From an uncultured Reyranella sp. (GTDB lineage Bacteria > Pseudomonadota > Alphaproteobacteria > Reyranellales > Reyranellaceae): a DNA stretch of 64,000 nt. The notes under the pieces were generated by a model, which saw only the letters and a program-made list of their open reading frames with translations, made no database searches and had not been told where the DNA came from. This document shows positions 27,183-37,246 of the stretch, piece after piece. Each line of letters opens with the position of its first letter. The first letter of the stretch is position 1. The position numbers and the translations under genes were made by a program. The DNA is taken from contig NZ_CAMFKM010000014.1 of the NCBI RefSeq assembly GCF_945957355.1, positions 100,391 to 164,390 of the forward strand. Direction: 5' to 3'.

Positions 27183-27711
27183 GTGGCGATGACGATGCCG
27201 AGATTCTTTCGCGAAAAAAATCTTCGCGCTTTTCTCCAATGATCGTTTGGTCGTCGATTGGCCGACTGACATACGATTCGGAGTTATCGAACGAAGCGCA
27301 ACGGCGAGCGCTACATGTTGAGAGCCGTCTCCCGACGAATGGCGCGCAAAATTGAATCGAACAACTTGTCAATCGAGCAACGCCGCGAAGTGGCTGAATA
27401 GCGTGTGGTGTTCGGGGTGTGAATCGTTTGCGCGCTTCGGAGAGTCTGGATAAGACTCACGACATCGCGACGGGGCGTGGGGCGCTTGGATCGCGAGCCA
27501 GATGGAGAAGAGGGGATTCCTCTCCATCGCAACGACGAACGAGGGAGACAGGTACACAACGCTTCGCAAGTTCGACGATCGATAAGAAGATGAAGCGTCC
27601 CATAAGCGACGCTCGCTGAACATCCCTCGTTCCCTCTTGCCGTGTTGTGTGTCGCCCGACGTCGCTGGCTCGCCAGACAACGCCTCGCTTCGACGAATGA
27701 AAGCGGGGGCC
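27183..27711. other. Gene-free region upstream of rhodanese-dnaA with a GANTC cluster; possible replication or dnaA control region
   Basis: About 530 bp without a convincing gene and visibly richer in A+T than its surroundings. It holds six GANTC sites (27202, 27275, 27354, 27421, 27454, 27515), the target of the CcrM methylase that times dnaA expression in Caulobacter-type bacteria. One near-DnaA-box (TCTGGATAA, 27445-27453, 8 of 9) is seen. CGCGAA…TTCGCG around a run of A (27210-27228) forms a small hairpin. There is no tight DnaA-box cluster, so calling it oriC would be premature; regulation of dnaA transcription is the safer idea. Confidence 0.45.
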
Positions 27712-28176
27712 ATGTCGAAAGACAACAAGATCGCAGACACATTCGAAGTGTCCCCCGCCGCCGGCTACGCTGGCGACGTCACTCCTGCGGTTGCCTGGAA
27801 GATTCTCGGCGAACTCAAGGACGCGATCCTGATCGACGTGCGCACGCGCGCCGAGTGGAACTATGTGGGCGTGCCCGACCTTGCCGGCCTCGACAAGAAG
27901 CCGGGCCTGGTCGAGTGGCAGGTCTTCCCGAGCATGCAGGTCAATCCGGATTTCGTCGGCGCGCTTTCAGGGGCGCTGGCGGACAAGGAGGTCCCGCTGC
28001 TCTTTCTGTGTCGAAGTGGGGTGAGATCGGTCGCGGCGGCGAAAGCCATGGCCGCGGCCGGATACAGTACGTGTCTCAATGTAGCAGACGGCTTTGAAGG
28101 ACCCCTCGATGCGCAGGGCAAGCGCGGCGCGACGAGGGGATGGAAGGCAGCGGGGCTTCCGTGGAGACAAACGTGA
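27712..28176 (+). CDS. Rhodanese-like domain protein
   Basis: A 154-residue single rhodanese domain. IDVRTRAEW marks the entry motif and the active-site loop is CRSGVRS with Cys100, which would carry a persulfide. The physiological sulfur acceptor is unknown. The start at 27712 is preceded by GGGGGC (27705-27710); the open frame upstream is not protein-like. It lies between rpsT and dnaA and is probably co-transcribed with dnaA from the long leader region upstream. Confidence 0.9.
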   Translation: MSKDNKIADTFEVSPAAGYAGDVTPAVAWKILGELKDAILIDVRTRAEWNYVGVPDLAGLDKKPGLVEWQVFPSMQVNPDFVGALSGALADKEVPLLFLCRSGVRSVAAAKAMAAAGYSTCLNVADGFEGPLDAQGKRGATRGWKAAGLPWRQT

Positions 28177-28247
28177 ATCGAATTCAATCGCCGGTCCAAG
28201 GCAATAAGAACACAGCATTTGAAAGCAACAATTTTGCGGGGGCAGAT

Positions 28248-29657
28248 ATGGAAGAAGGGGCGGGCCGAAAGGAGCTCGAAGCACATTGGGTGCGCGTCTG
28301 CGATCGGCTTCGCAAGGAGATTGGGGACAAGGCCTTCAAGACATGGTTCGGCGAGGTCGAACTGGGTGAGCTGAAGGCCGGCAAGCTGCGGCTTTACGCG
28401 CCGACGCGCTTCGTGCGCGACTGGGTCGGCCGTCACTATGGCGACCGCGTGCTCGCCTACTGGCAGTCGGTCAATGCCGAGGTGAAGAACGTCGAGGTGA
28501 ACCTCGTGCCGCCGCCGGCGCCGCGCCGGCCGAACGAGATCATCGCGATGCCGCCCGTGCCCTCGTCGCAGAATCACCAGCCGCCGATGCCGCGCATGGG
28601 CCCCTCGATCGGCCGCGGCGCCGACGAGATTTCGCAGGCTCCGGAGGCACGCTACACTTTCGCCAACTTCGTGGTCGGCAAGCCCAACGAGTTCGCCTAT
28701 GCGGCGGCGCGCAACATCTCCGAACAGGACATGCCGCTGCCGGAGCGCAATCCGCTCTACATCTTCGGCGGAGTCGGCCTCGGCAAGACCCACCTGATGC
28801 ACGCGATCTGGCATGTCATCCGCGAGCGCGACCCCAAGACCCGCGTCCTCTACCTGACGGCCGAGAGCTTCGTGAACCGGTTCATCCAGGCCCTGCGCAC
28901 CAAGAACACCGGCCAGTTCAAGGAGCTGTTCCGCAACGTCGACGTGCTGATGGTCGACGACGTGCAGTTCATCTGCGGCAAGGAAGCGAGCCAGGACGAG
29001 TTCTTCTTCACGTTCAACTCGCTGGTCGAGCAGAACAAGCAGATCATCCTGTCCTCGGAGAAGCCGCCGAGCGAGCTGCAGGACATCGAGGAGCGCATGC
29101 GCTCGCGGCTGGGCAGCGGCCTCGTGGCCGACATCCACTCGTCGACCTACGAGCTGCGCCTGTCGATCCTGCAGACCAAGGCCGAGAACGCCCGGGTGCC
29201 GGTGCCGGCCAACGTGCTCGAGTTCCTCGCGCACAAGATCAGCACCAACATCCGCGAGCTCGAGGGTGCCCTGAACCGCGTCGTTGCGCACGGCCAGCTG
29301 ATCGGCCGCGAGATCACCGTCGAGATGGCGCAGGACGTGCTGCACGACCTGCTGCGCCAGGCCGACCGCAAGGTCACGGTCGACGAGATCCAGCAGCGGG
29401 TCGCCGCCCACTACAACATCAAGCTCGCCGAGATGAGTTCGCCGCGGCGCGCCCGCTCGGTCGCCCGGCCGCGCCAGGTGGCGATGTACCTCGCCAAGCA
29501 GCTCACGACCCTCAGCCTGCCGCAGATCGGCAAGCGTTTCGGCAACCGCGACCACACGACGGTCATGCACGCAGTGCGCAAGATCGAGGAACTCAAGGTT
29601 TCCGACCTGTCGATCGCCGAGGACGTCGAGTTGCTGAAGCGGCAGCTGCAGGGCTGA
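28248..29657 (+). CDS. dnaA: Chromosomal replication initiator protein DnaA
   Basis: About 469 residues. Domain I begins ELEAHWVRVCDRLRKEIGD, followed by a proline-rich linker (about 85-125). The AAA+ domain III has Walker A GGVGLGKT at residues 174-181 and Walker B VLMVDDVQF. The C-terminal helix-turn-helix has the DnaA signature GNRDHTTVMHA. It binds DnaA boxes and melts oriC. The frame is open from 28140, overlapping the rhodanese gene, but 28177-28247 is AT-rich and not coding-like, so ATG 28248 (GGGGGC upstream) is preferred. A GANTC site lies at 28175. Confidence 0.97.
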   Translation: MEEGAGRKELEAHWVRVCDRLRKEIGDKAFKTWFGEVELGELKAGKLRLYAPTRFVRDWVGRHYGDRVLAYWQSVNAEVKNVEVNLVPPPAPRRPNEIIAMPPVPSSQNHQPPMPRMGPSIGRGADEISQAPEARYTFANFVVGKPNEFAYAAARNISEQDMPLPERNPLYIFGGVGLGKTHLMHAIWHVIRERDPKTRVLYLTAESFVNRFIQALRTKNTGQFKELFRNVDVLMVDDVQFICGKEASQDEFFFTFNSLVEQNKQIILSSEKPPSELQDIEERMRSRLGSGLVADIHSSTYELRLSILQTKAENARVPVPANVLEFLAHKISTNIRELEGALNRVVAHGQLIGREITVEMAQDVLHDLLRQADRKVTVDEIQQRVAAHYNIKLAEMSSPRRARSVARPRQVAMYLAKQLTTLSLPQIGKRFGNRDHTTVMHAVRKIEELKVSDLSIAEDVELLKRQLQG

Positions 29658-29679
29658 AAATTCACTGAGACAGACTGTG

Positions 29680-29708
29680 AAACGGGCCCCGCAAGGGGCC
29701 CGTTTTGC
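29680..29708 (+). terminator. Rho-independent terminator of dnaA
   Basis: AAACGGGCCCC (29680-29690), a GCAA tetraloop and GGGGCCCGTTT (29695-29705) form a perfect 11-bp stem that ends in T residues, 23 bp after the dnaA stop. It separates dnaA from dnaN. Confidence 0.9.
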
Positions 29709-29752
29709 ATGGCACCCAAGGCTCTAAATGCCTCTAGAAACAGCGAAATTGC

Positions 29753-29780
29753 TTCCCGCGGACAGTCGGCGTGATATACT
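29753..29780 (+). promoter_or_regulatory. Candidate dnaN promoter
   Basis: TATACT (29775-29780) is a good -10 element. A weak -35 (TTCCCG, 29753-29758) lies 16 bp upstream. The terminator before it means dnaN needs its own promoter. Confidence 0.4.
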
Positions 29781-29867
29781 TTTCAACCGTTCCTCCGGCG
29801 CCCTGCGCCGCGTTTGGAACGGGCCATGAACCAGACCCAATCCGGCCCTGACTACGGCGACCAAAAC

Positions 29868-30986
29868 ATGAAATTGACGATCGAACGGGCGGCTCTTCTG
29901 AAGGCTCTCGCCCATGTCCAGAGTGTCGTCGAGCGTCGGAACACCATCCCGATCCTGTCGAACGTGCTGATCACCGCCCAGAAGGGCCGGCTGAGCCTCG
30001 CCGCGACCGACATGGACTTGGCCATCACCGAATCGGTGGAAGCCAGCGCCTCCAAGACCGGGTCGACCACGGCACCGGCCCACACGCTGTACGAGATCGT
30101 CCGCAAGCTGCCCGACGGCGCCCAGGTCGAGCTGGAAGCCGCCTCGGACAACAGCAGCCTGGTGATCCGGGCCGGCCGTTCACGCTTCACCCTGCAGTGC
30201 CTGCCGCCGGCCGATTTCCCGGCCATGGCCGAAGGCGACCTGCCGCACCGGTTCCAGCTCCCGGCGACCGACCTGAAGGGCATCATCGACCGCACCCGGT
30301 TCGCAATCTCCAACGAGGAGACGCGCTACTACCTGAACGGCATCTATTTCCATGCCGCGACCGCGGCCGGCACCCAGGTGCTGCGCGGCGTGGCGACCGA
30401 CGGCCATCGCCTGGCCCGGGTCGAGGTGCCGTTGCCCAAGGGCGCCGGCGAGATCCCGGGCGTGATCGTGCCGCGCAAGACCGTGGGCGAGGTCCGCAAG
30501 CTGCTCGACGAGGGCGACGGTTCGGTCGACGTCGAGCTCAGCGACACCCGCATCCGCTTCTCCAGCGGCAACGTCACCCTGGTCAGCAAGCTGATCGACG
30601 GCACCTTCCCGGACTACGAGCGGGTCATCCCGACCGGCAACGACAAGGTCCTGAACGTGCCGTGCAAGGAATTCGCGCACGCCGTCGACCGCGTCTCGAC
30701 CATCTCGACCGAGAAGTCGCGCGCCATCAAGCTGGCGGTCGGCAAGGGCATCGTGACGCTTTCGGCCACCAGCCCGGACGCGGGCAGCGCCAGCGAGGAG
30801 ATCGAGGTCGAGTACAAGGACACGGCGCTCGAGATCGGCTTCAACTCGCGCTACCTGCTGGACATCACCGAGCAGATCGCGGGCAGCGAGGCGCGCTTCC
30901 TGATGGCCGATGCCGGCTCGCCCACCCTGGTGCGTGACGGTGCCGACGAGAGCGCGCTCTACGTGCTCATGCCGATGCGGGTATGA
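29868..30986 (+). CDS. dnaN: DNA polymerase III beta subunit (sliding clamp)
   Basis: A 372-residue clamp made of three similar domains that dimerises into a ring around DNA. MKLTIERAALLKAL and RRNTIPILSNVL open it, and the C-terminal YVLMPMRV forms the partner-binding end. The ATG at 29868 matches the family N-terminus; the open frame from 29814 adds a non-conserved extension. The recF ATG overlaps its stop (ATGA). Confidence 0.97.
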   Translation: MKLTIERAALLKALAHVQSVVERRNTIPILSNVLITAQKGRLSLAATDMDLAITESVEASASKTGSTTAPAHTLYEIVRKLPDGAQVELEAASDNSSLVIRAGRSRFTLQCLPPADFPAMAEGDLPHRFQLPATDLKGIIDRTRFAISNEETRYYLNGIYFHAATAAGTQVLRGVATDGHRLARVEVPLPKGAGEIPGVIVPRKTVGEVRKLLDEGDGSVDVELSDTRIRFSSGNVTLVSKLIDGTFPDYERVIPTGNDKVLNVPCKEFAHAVDRVSTISTEKSRAIKLAVGKGIVTLSATSPDAGSASEEIEVEYKDTALEIGFNSRYLLDITEQIAGSEARFLMADAGSPTLVRDGADESALYVLMPMRV

Positions 30987-32188
30987 ACGCACAGGCCATT
31001 AGCAACCTCGCCTACTCTTCCGACGCCGTATCGGGCGCTGCGCCGGCACTCCTCGCCGTGCGCCAGCTTCGCCTGACTGACTTCCGCAACTACCGCCAGC
31101 TCCGCCTCGAGTGCGGCCACGAGCCGGTCGTCCTGGTCGGCGCCAACGGCGCGGGCAAGACCAACCTGCTGGAGGCCCTCTCTTTCCTGGCGCCCGGCCG
31201 CGGCCTGCGGCGGGCCAGGCTCGACGATGTCTGCCGCCGCTCCCGCGGCGACGAGCCTTCGGCCGCCGGCTGGGCCGCCGCTGCGACACTCGACACGCCC
31301 GAAGGCCGGCTGGCCATTGGCACCGGCCTCGAAGCCGGGCGCAGCGAGAGCAGCCTGCCGCGCCGCGCCGTGCGCATCGATGGCCGGACGATGCAGAGCC
31401 AGACCGCACTGGGTCGGCACGTCGCCGCCGTGTGGCTGACGCCGCAGCTCGACCGGCTGTTCCTCGACGGCGCGACCGAGCGACGGCGCTTTCTCGACCG
31501 GCTGGTGACGGCACTGCATCCCGAACACGCCGGCGACGTCGCGGCCTACGAGAATGCGCAGCGCCAGCGCGCGCGGCTGCTCGGAGAGGGCAACCGCGAC
31601 CCGCACTGGTTCTCGGCTCTGGAAGACACGATGGCCCGCCACGGCGTGGCGCTCGCCGCCGCACGGGCCGACACGGTGCAGCGCCTCGATGCCGCCGCAC
31701 GGCTCGGCGTCGGACCTTTCCCCCGCGCCTCGCTCGCCATGGCGGGCGAAGTCGACGGCTGGATTGCCACCATGGCTGCGATCGACGTCGAAGACCGGCT
31801 GCGCGACGAACTGGCGGCCAGCCGCTTGCGCGACGCCGAGGCCGGCACCACGTCCTGCGGGCCGCACCGCAGCGATCTCGCGGTGCGCCATCTCGATCTC
31901 GACCTGCCGGCGGCCGAGGGGTCGACCGGCCAGCAGAAGGCGGTCCTCGTCTCGATCGCACTGGCGCATGCGAGGCTGGTGGCGCTGTCGCGCGGTCGGC
32001 CGCCGTTGCTGCTGCTCGACGAAATCGCGGCCCATCTCGACGAAGAGCGCCGGCGGGCGCTGTTCGACGAGGTGGTCGCGCTCGGCGTCCAGAGCTGGAT
32101 GACCGGCACCGATGCCGAACTCTTTGCGCCGCTCCGCGGCCGCGCGCAGATCCTGCGCGTGACCGACGGGTCGATCGCGGCCGTCTGA
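30983..32188 (+). CDS. recF: DNA replication and repair protein RecF
   Basis: A 401-residue SMC-like ATPase that loads RecA at gaps. The Walker A GANGAGKT lies at residues 53-60, the ABC signature region is STGQQKAVLVSI, and Walker B is PLLLLDEIAAHLD. An N-terminal extension of about 20 residues precedes the usual LRLTDFRNY start; an alternative shorter start cannot be excluded, but the ATGA overlap with dnaN favours this one. It is followed 22 bp later by gyrB. Confidence 0.96.
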   Translation: MNAQAISNLAYSSDAVSGAAPALLAVRQLRLTDFRNYRQLRLECGHEPVVLVGANGAGKTNLLEALSFLAPGRGLRRARLDDVCRRSRGDEPSAAGWAAAATLDTPEGRLAIGTGLEAGRSESSLPRRAVRIDGRTMQSQTALGRHVAAVWLTPQLDRLFLDGATERRRFLDRLVTALHPEHAGDVAAYENAQRQRARLLGEGNRDPHWFSALEDTMARHGVALAAARADTVQRLDAAARLGVGPFPRASLAMAGEVDGWIATMAAIDVEDRLRDELAASRLRDAEAGTTSCGPHRSDLAVRHLDLDLPAAEGSTGQQKAVLVSIALAHARLVALSRGRPPLLLLDEIAAHLDEERRRALFDEVVALGVQSWMTGTDAELFAPLRGRAQILRVTDGSIAAV

Positions 32189-32210
32189 ACCCTTTTCGAA
32201 AGCCAGGACC

Positions 32211-34644
<2,434 letters not shown>

Positions 34645-34652
<8 letters not shown>

Positions 34653-35241
34653 GATCGGAAAGGCCCTGGTCGCCGCCGTGCTTCTGGCAAGCGCGACTCC
34701 CGTCGCTGCATCGGCGCAGACCCAGTCGACGACGCCTGCGACGAACGCCGGCACCAGGCTCAACTTTCCGTCGAGCCTGGGCGGCGCCACGTTCGAACGT
34801 TCGGTCAACTATGCCGCTCCTCCGGGCAACAATCCCGGCCAGGGCATGGCCTACTACTATTCGACGCCGAAGCGGCTGACGATCAGCGTCCAGGTCTACG
34901 ATCTCGGCCGCCGGGTGCCGGCCGGCAGCGACAATCCGGCGGTGACCGCCCAGTTCAACGCCGAGGTCGCCTCGGCCGAGCAACAGTTCAAGCACGCCGG
35001 ATACACGAGCTTCCAGAAACCGTCGGTGCCCTCGAGCTGCACTTATGGGACGGTGACCTTCCGCTGCCTCGCTTATAGCGGCCTTACCCAAGCGAACTCG
35101 CGGGTCTACAGCAAGCTGCTGCTGACCGGCTTTCGCGACCACTTCGTCAAGATCCGCATCGACTGGATGCAGTCGCACCAGCAGACTGCGGCCGATGCCG
35201 ATGCCGCGCTGCAGGCCTTCGTGCCGGCCCTGATGCACTGA
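34645..35241 (+). CDS. Predicted secreted protein of unknown function
   Basis: A 198-residue protein with a clear Sec signal peptide (MFRIGKALVAAVLLASATPVAASA, cleavage likely after ASA near residue 24). The mature part is rich in Ser, Thr, Gln and Tyr with two Cys (SSCTYGTVTFRC) that could form a disulfide. No family is recognised. The ATG overlaps the gyrB end by 8 bp, so it may be translated from the gyrB transcript, an odd partner for a periplasmic protein. Confidence 0.8.
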
Positions 35242-35257
35242 CGCCCGCGGCGAGGGC

Positions 35258-36211
35258 TCACCGGAGACCCAGTCGCCGGAACAGGCCGACCGTCGTCATC
35301 AGGCCCAGGGTGACGAGACAGAGTCCGGTGATCTGCAACATGCCGGGGATTTCACCGACGATCGGGATGCCGACCAGCACCGACAGGGCCGGAACGATGG
35401 CTGGGAACAGCACGGCCCGGCTGACGCCGAGGAAAATCACCGCCTGACTGTAGGCTACCATGGTGATGGCGCCCTGCAGGCCGCCCTGCACCAGTCCCTG
35501 GAAGGCCAGCATGCCGAGCGGCAGTGCTTGCAGATGGGCAATGCCCATCACCGCCAGATAGACCGGCGTGGTCAGCAGGAAGGACAGCACGGCCACGACC
35601 GCCGTCGCCGGCAGCGCCGGCAGGCGCCAGTGCCGCAGCAGCAGGGTGAAGCCCGCCCACAGTACGCTCGACCCGAAGAACAGGAGATCGCCCAGCCAGG
35701 CCCGTTCGCCCGATGGCTGGGTAAGCCCGTCCCAGCCGATCAGGACGATGCCCGTCAGCACGATGGCGGCGCCGACCAGATGAGTGCGACTGAGGCGCTC
35801 GCGCAGGAACAGGGCGGCGCCGATCGTGCTGACGATGGTGACGGTCGACGGCGCGATCACCGCGCCGTGCGCGAGCGGCGCGAAGCCGTAGCCGCCGGTC
35901 TGCAGCAGCGCGAAGGGAGCGCCGCCCAGCAGGGTCAGGATGAGTGATCGCCGCAAGCCGATACCCGCGAAGTCGCGCACGCCGTAGCGCAGCAGCAGCG
36001 GAAACATGATCGCGCCGGCCACGATGTAGCGGGCGAAGATCATGTCGACGGCGCCGAGTCCGCCCAGGATGCCGGCGCGTGCCGAGGCGAACGACAGCGA
36101 CGCCCCCAGGGCCATGATGGAGCCGCACAGGAAGCCCCAGTGGTCGCGCGTCATCCGCACGAATGTCCCCTCGGCCATGCCCTTCGCTAGCACGGAGCGG
36201 GCCAGCGGCAC
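35258..36211 (-). CDS. EamA/DMT-family transporter
   Basis: A 317-residue inner-membrane protein with about ten helices and two EamA repeats (first helices GSIMALGASLSFASARAGIL; FGSSVLWAGFTLLLRHW opening the second half). It is a probable metabolite exporter of unknown substrate. The real start may be an internal Met (MAEG or MTRDHW, about 13-20 residues in). Divergent from the tetR gene with a 45-bp gap, so the TetR protein could control both directions. Confidence 0.88.
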   Translation of the reverse strand: MPLARSVLAKGMAEGTFVRMTRDHWGFLCGSIMALGASLSFASARAGILGGLGAVDMIFARYIVAGAIMFPLLLRYGVRDFAGIGLRRSLILTLLGGAPFALLQTGGYGFAPLAHGAVIAPSTVTIVSTIGAALFLRERLSRTHLVGAAIVLTGIVLIGWDGLTQPSGERAWLGDLLFFGSSVLWAGFTLLLRHWRLPALPATAVVAVLSFLLTTPVYLAVMGIAHLQALPLGMLAFQGLVQGGLQGAITMVAYSQAVIFLGVSRAVLFPAIVPALSVLVGIPIVGEIPGMLQITGLCLVTLGLMTTVGLFRRLGLR

Positions 36212-36256
36212 ACGAATTTTAGTGCAATCGATCCAGAATCGCGCTCATATGCTGCG

Positions 36257-36847
36257 ATGGCTCGCTTGAGGGAATTCGACGAGGACCGCGCGCTCGATGC
36301 CGCTGTCGACTGTTTCTGGAGTCGCGGCTACGAGGCCACGTCGGTGCGCGACCTCGCGCGCGAGATGGGGATCGGCGGCGCCAGCCTGTACAATGCCTTC
36401 GGCGGCAAGCGCGCCCTGTTCGCGCGCGTCCTGGAACGCTACGCCAACCGTTCGACGCGAGAGCGCATCGCGCGGCTCGAAGCCGCTCATCGTCCCCGCG
36501 AGGCGATCCGCGCCTTCCTGGCGGAGGTGATCGACCGTTCGCTGAAGGATCGCGACTGCAAGGGCTGCCTGCTGGTGAATTCCGCGCTCGACGTCGCGCC
36601 GCACGACGCAGAACTGGGCCGCGCGGTTACCGGCTACCTCGAGGAGATCCGCGCGTTCTTCCGGCGCAACGTCGAGGCGGCGATCGCGGCCGGCGAGACG
36701 CCGCGCGGCACCGATGCCGAGGTCCTGTCCATCCACCTGCTGGGCGTACTGATGGGCATGCGGGTCCTGGCGCGCACCGGCGCCCGCCGGCGCACGCTGG
36801 AAGCGGTGGTCCAGCCGGCGCTCGACCTTCTGGGGAGGCCGCATTGA
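36257..36847 (+). CDS. TetR/AcrR-family transcriptional regulator
   Basis: A 196-residue repressor-type protein. The N-terminal HTH (FDEDRALDAAVDCFWSRGYE, TSVRDLAREMGIGGASLYNAF) is of the YxAF/TetR_C_33 style, with a helical ligand domain containing KGCLLVNSALD. It is the first gene of an apparent operon with DUF1330 (TTGA overlap) and the GrdB-like selenoprotein, so it may regulate both, and perhaps the divergent transporter. Confidence 0.92.
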   Translation: MARLREFDEDRALDAAVDCFWSRGYEATSVRDLAREMGIGGASLYNAFGGKRALFARVLERYANRSTRERIARLEAAHRPREAIRAFLAEVIDRSLKDRDCKGCLLVNSALDVAPHDAELGRAVTGYLEEIRAFFRRNVEAAIAAGETPRGTDAEVLSIHLLGVLMGMRVLARTGARRRTLEAVVQPALDLLGRPH

Positions 36848-37233
36848 TCGACCATCTGAACGATGCCGCCCTGAGCACGCTGCCGGACGACGCTCCCGTG
36901 GTCATGCTGAACCTGATGCGTTTCCGCGAATGCTCGCTGGACGGCAACGGCAGCGGATGGGACGCCTACCTGCGTTACAGCGCACTCACCATAAAACTGA
37001 TCAAGGCGCAGGGCGGCACGATCATCTGGACGGGCGATGCCGAAGCGGTGGCACTGGGCGAACCCGACCGGCATCGCTGGGACTACGTGGCGCTGGTCCG
37101 CTATCCCTCGCGCGCGGCATTCCTTGCCATGATGAACTCGCCCGAATACGCGGCAGCCAACGTCGAACGTGAGAACGGCTGCGCCGACCACGCCATCGTC
37201 GCCACGCGCGAGACCTATCGGAAATTCACATGA
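36844..37233 (+). CDS. DUF1330-like protein
   Basis: A 129-residue protein of the dimeric alpha-beta barrel (DUF1330) kind: APVVMLNLMRFRE near the start, GGTIIWTGDAE in the middle and VALVRYPSRAAFLAMMNSPEY near the end. The start is TTG, overlapping the tetR stop as TTGA, so translation is coupled. The function is unknown. The selenoprotein gene follows 13 bp later. Confidence 0.85.
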   Translation: MIDHLNDAALSTLPDDAPVVMLNLMRFRECSLDGNGSGWDAYLRYSALTIKLIKAQGGTIIWTGDAEAVALGEPDRHRWDYVALVRYPSRAAFLAMMNSPEYAAANVERENGCADHAIVATRETYRKFT

Positions 37234-37246
37234 GGAGTCCGGGGCC

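Noticed and set aside
27445..27453. Calling oriC from the TCTGGATAA near-DnaA box
   Set aside because: Only one near-match was found; no cluster of boxes or clear unwinding element could be seen by eye.
27637..27711. Longer N-terminus of the rhodanese protein
   Set aside because: The 25 extra residues are not conserved-looking; ATG 27712 has a purine-rich site before it.
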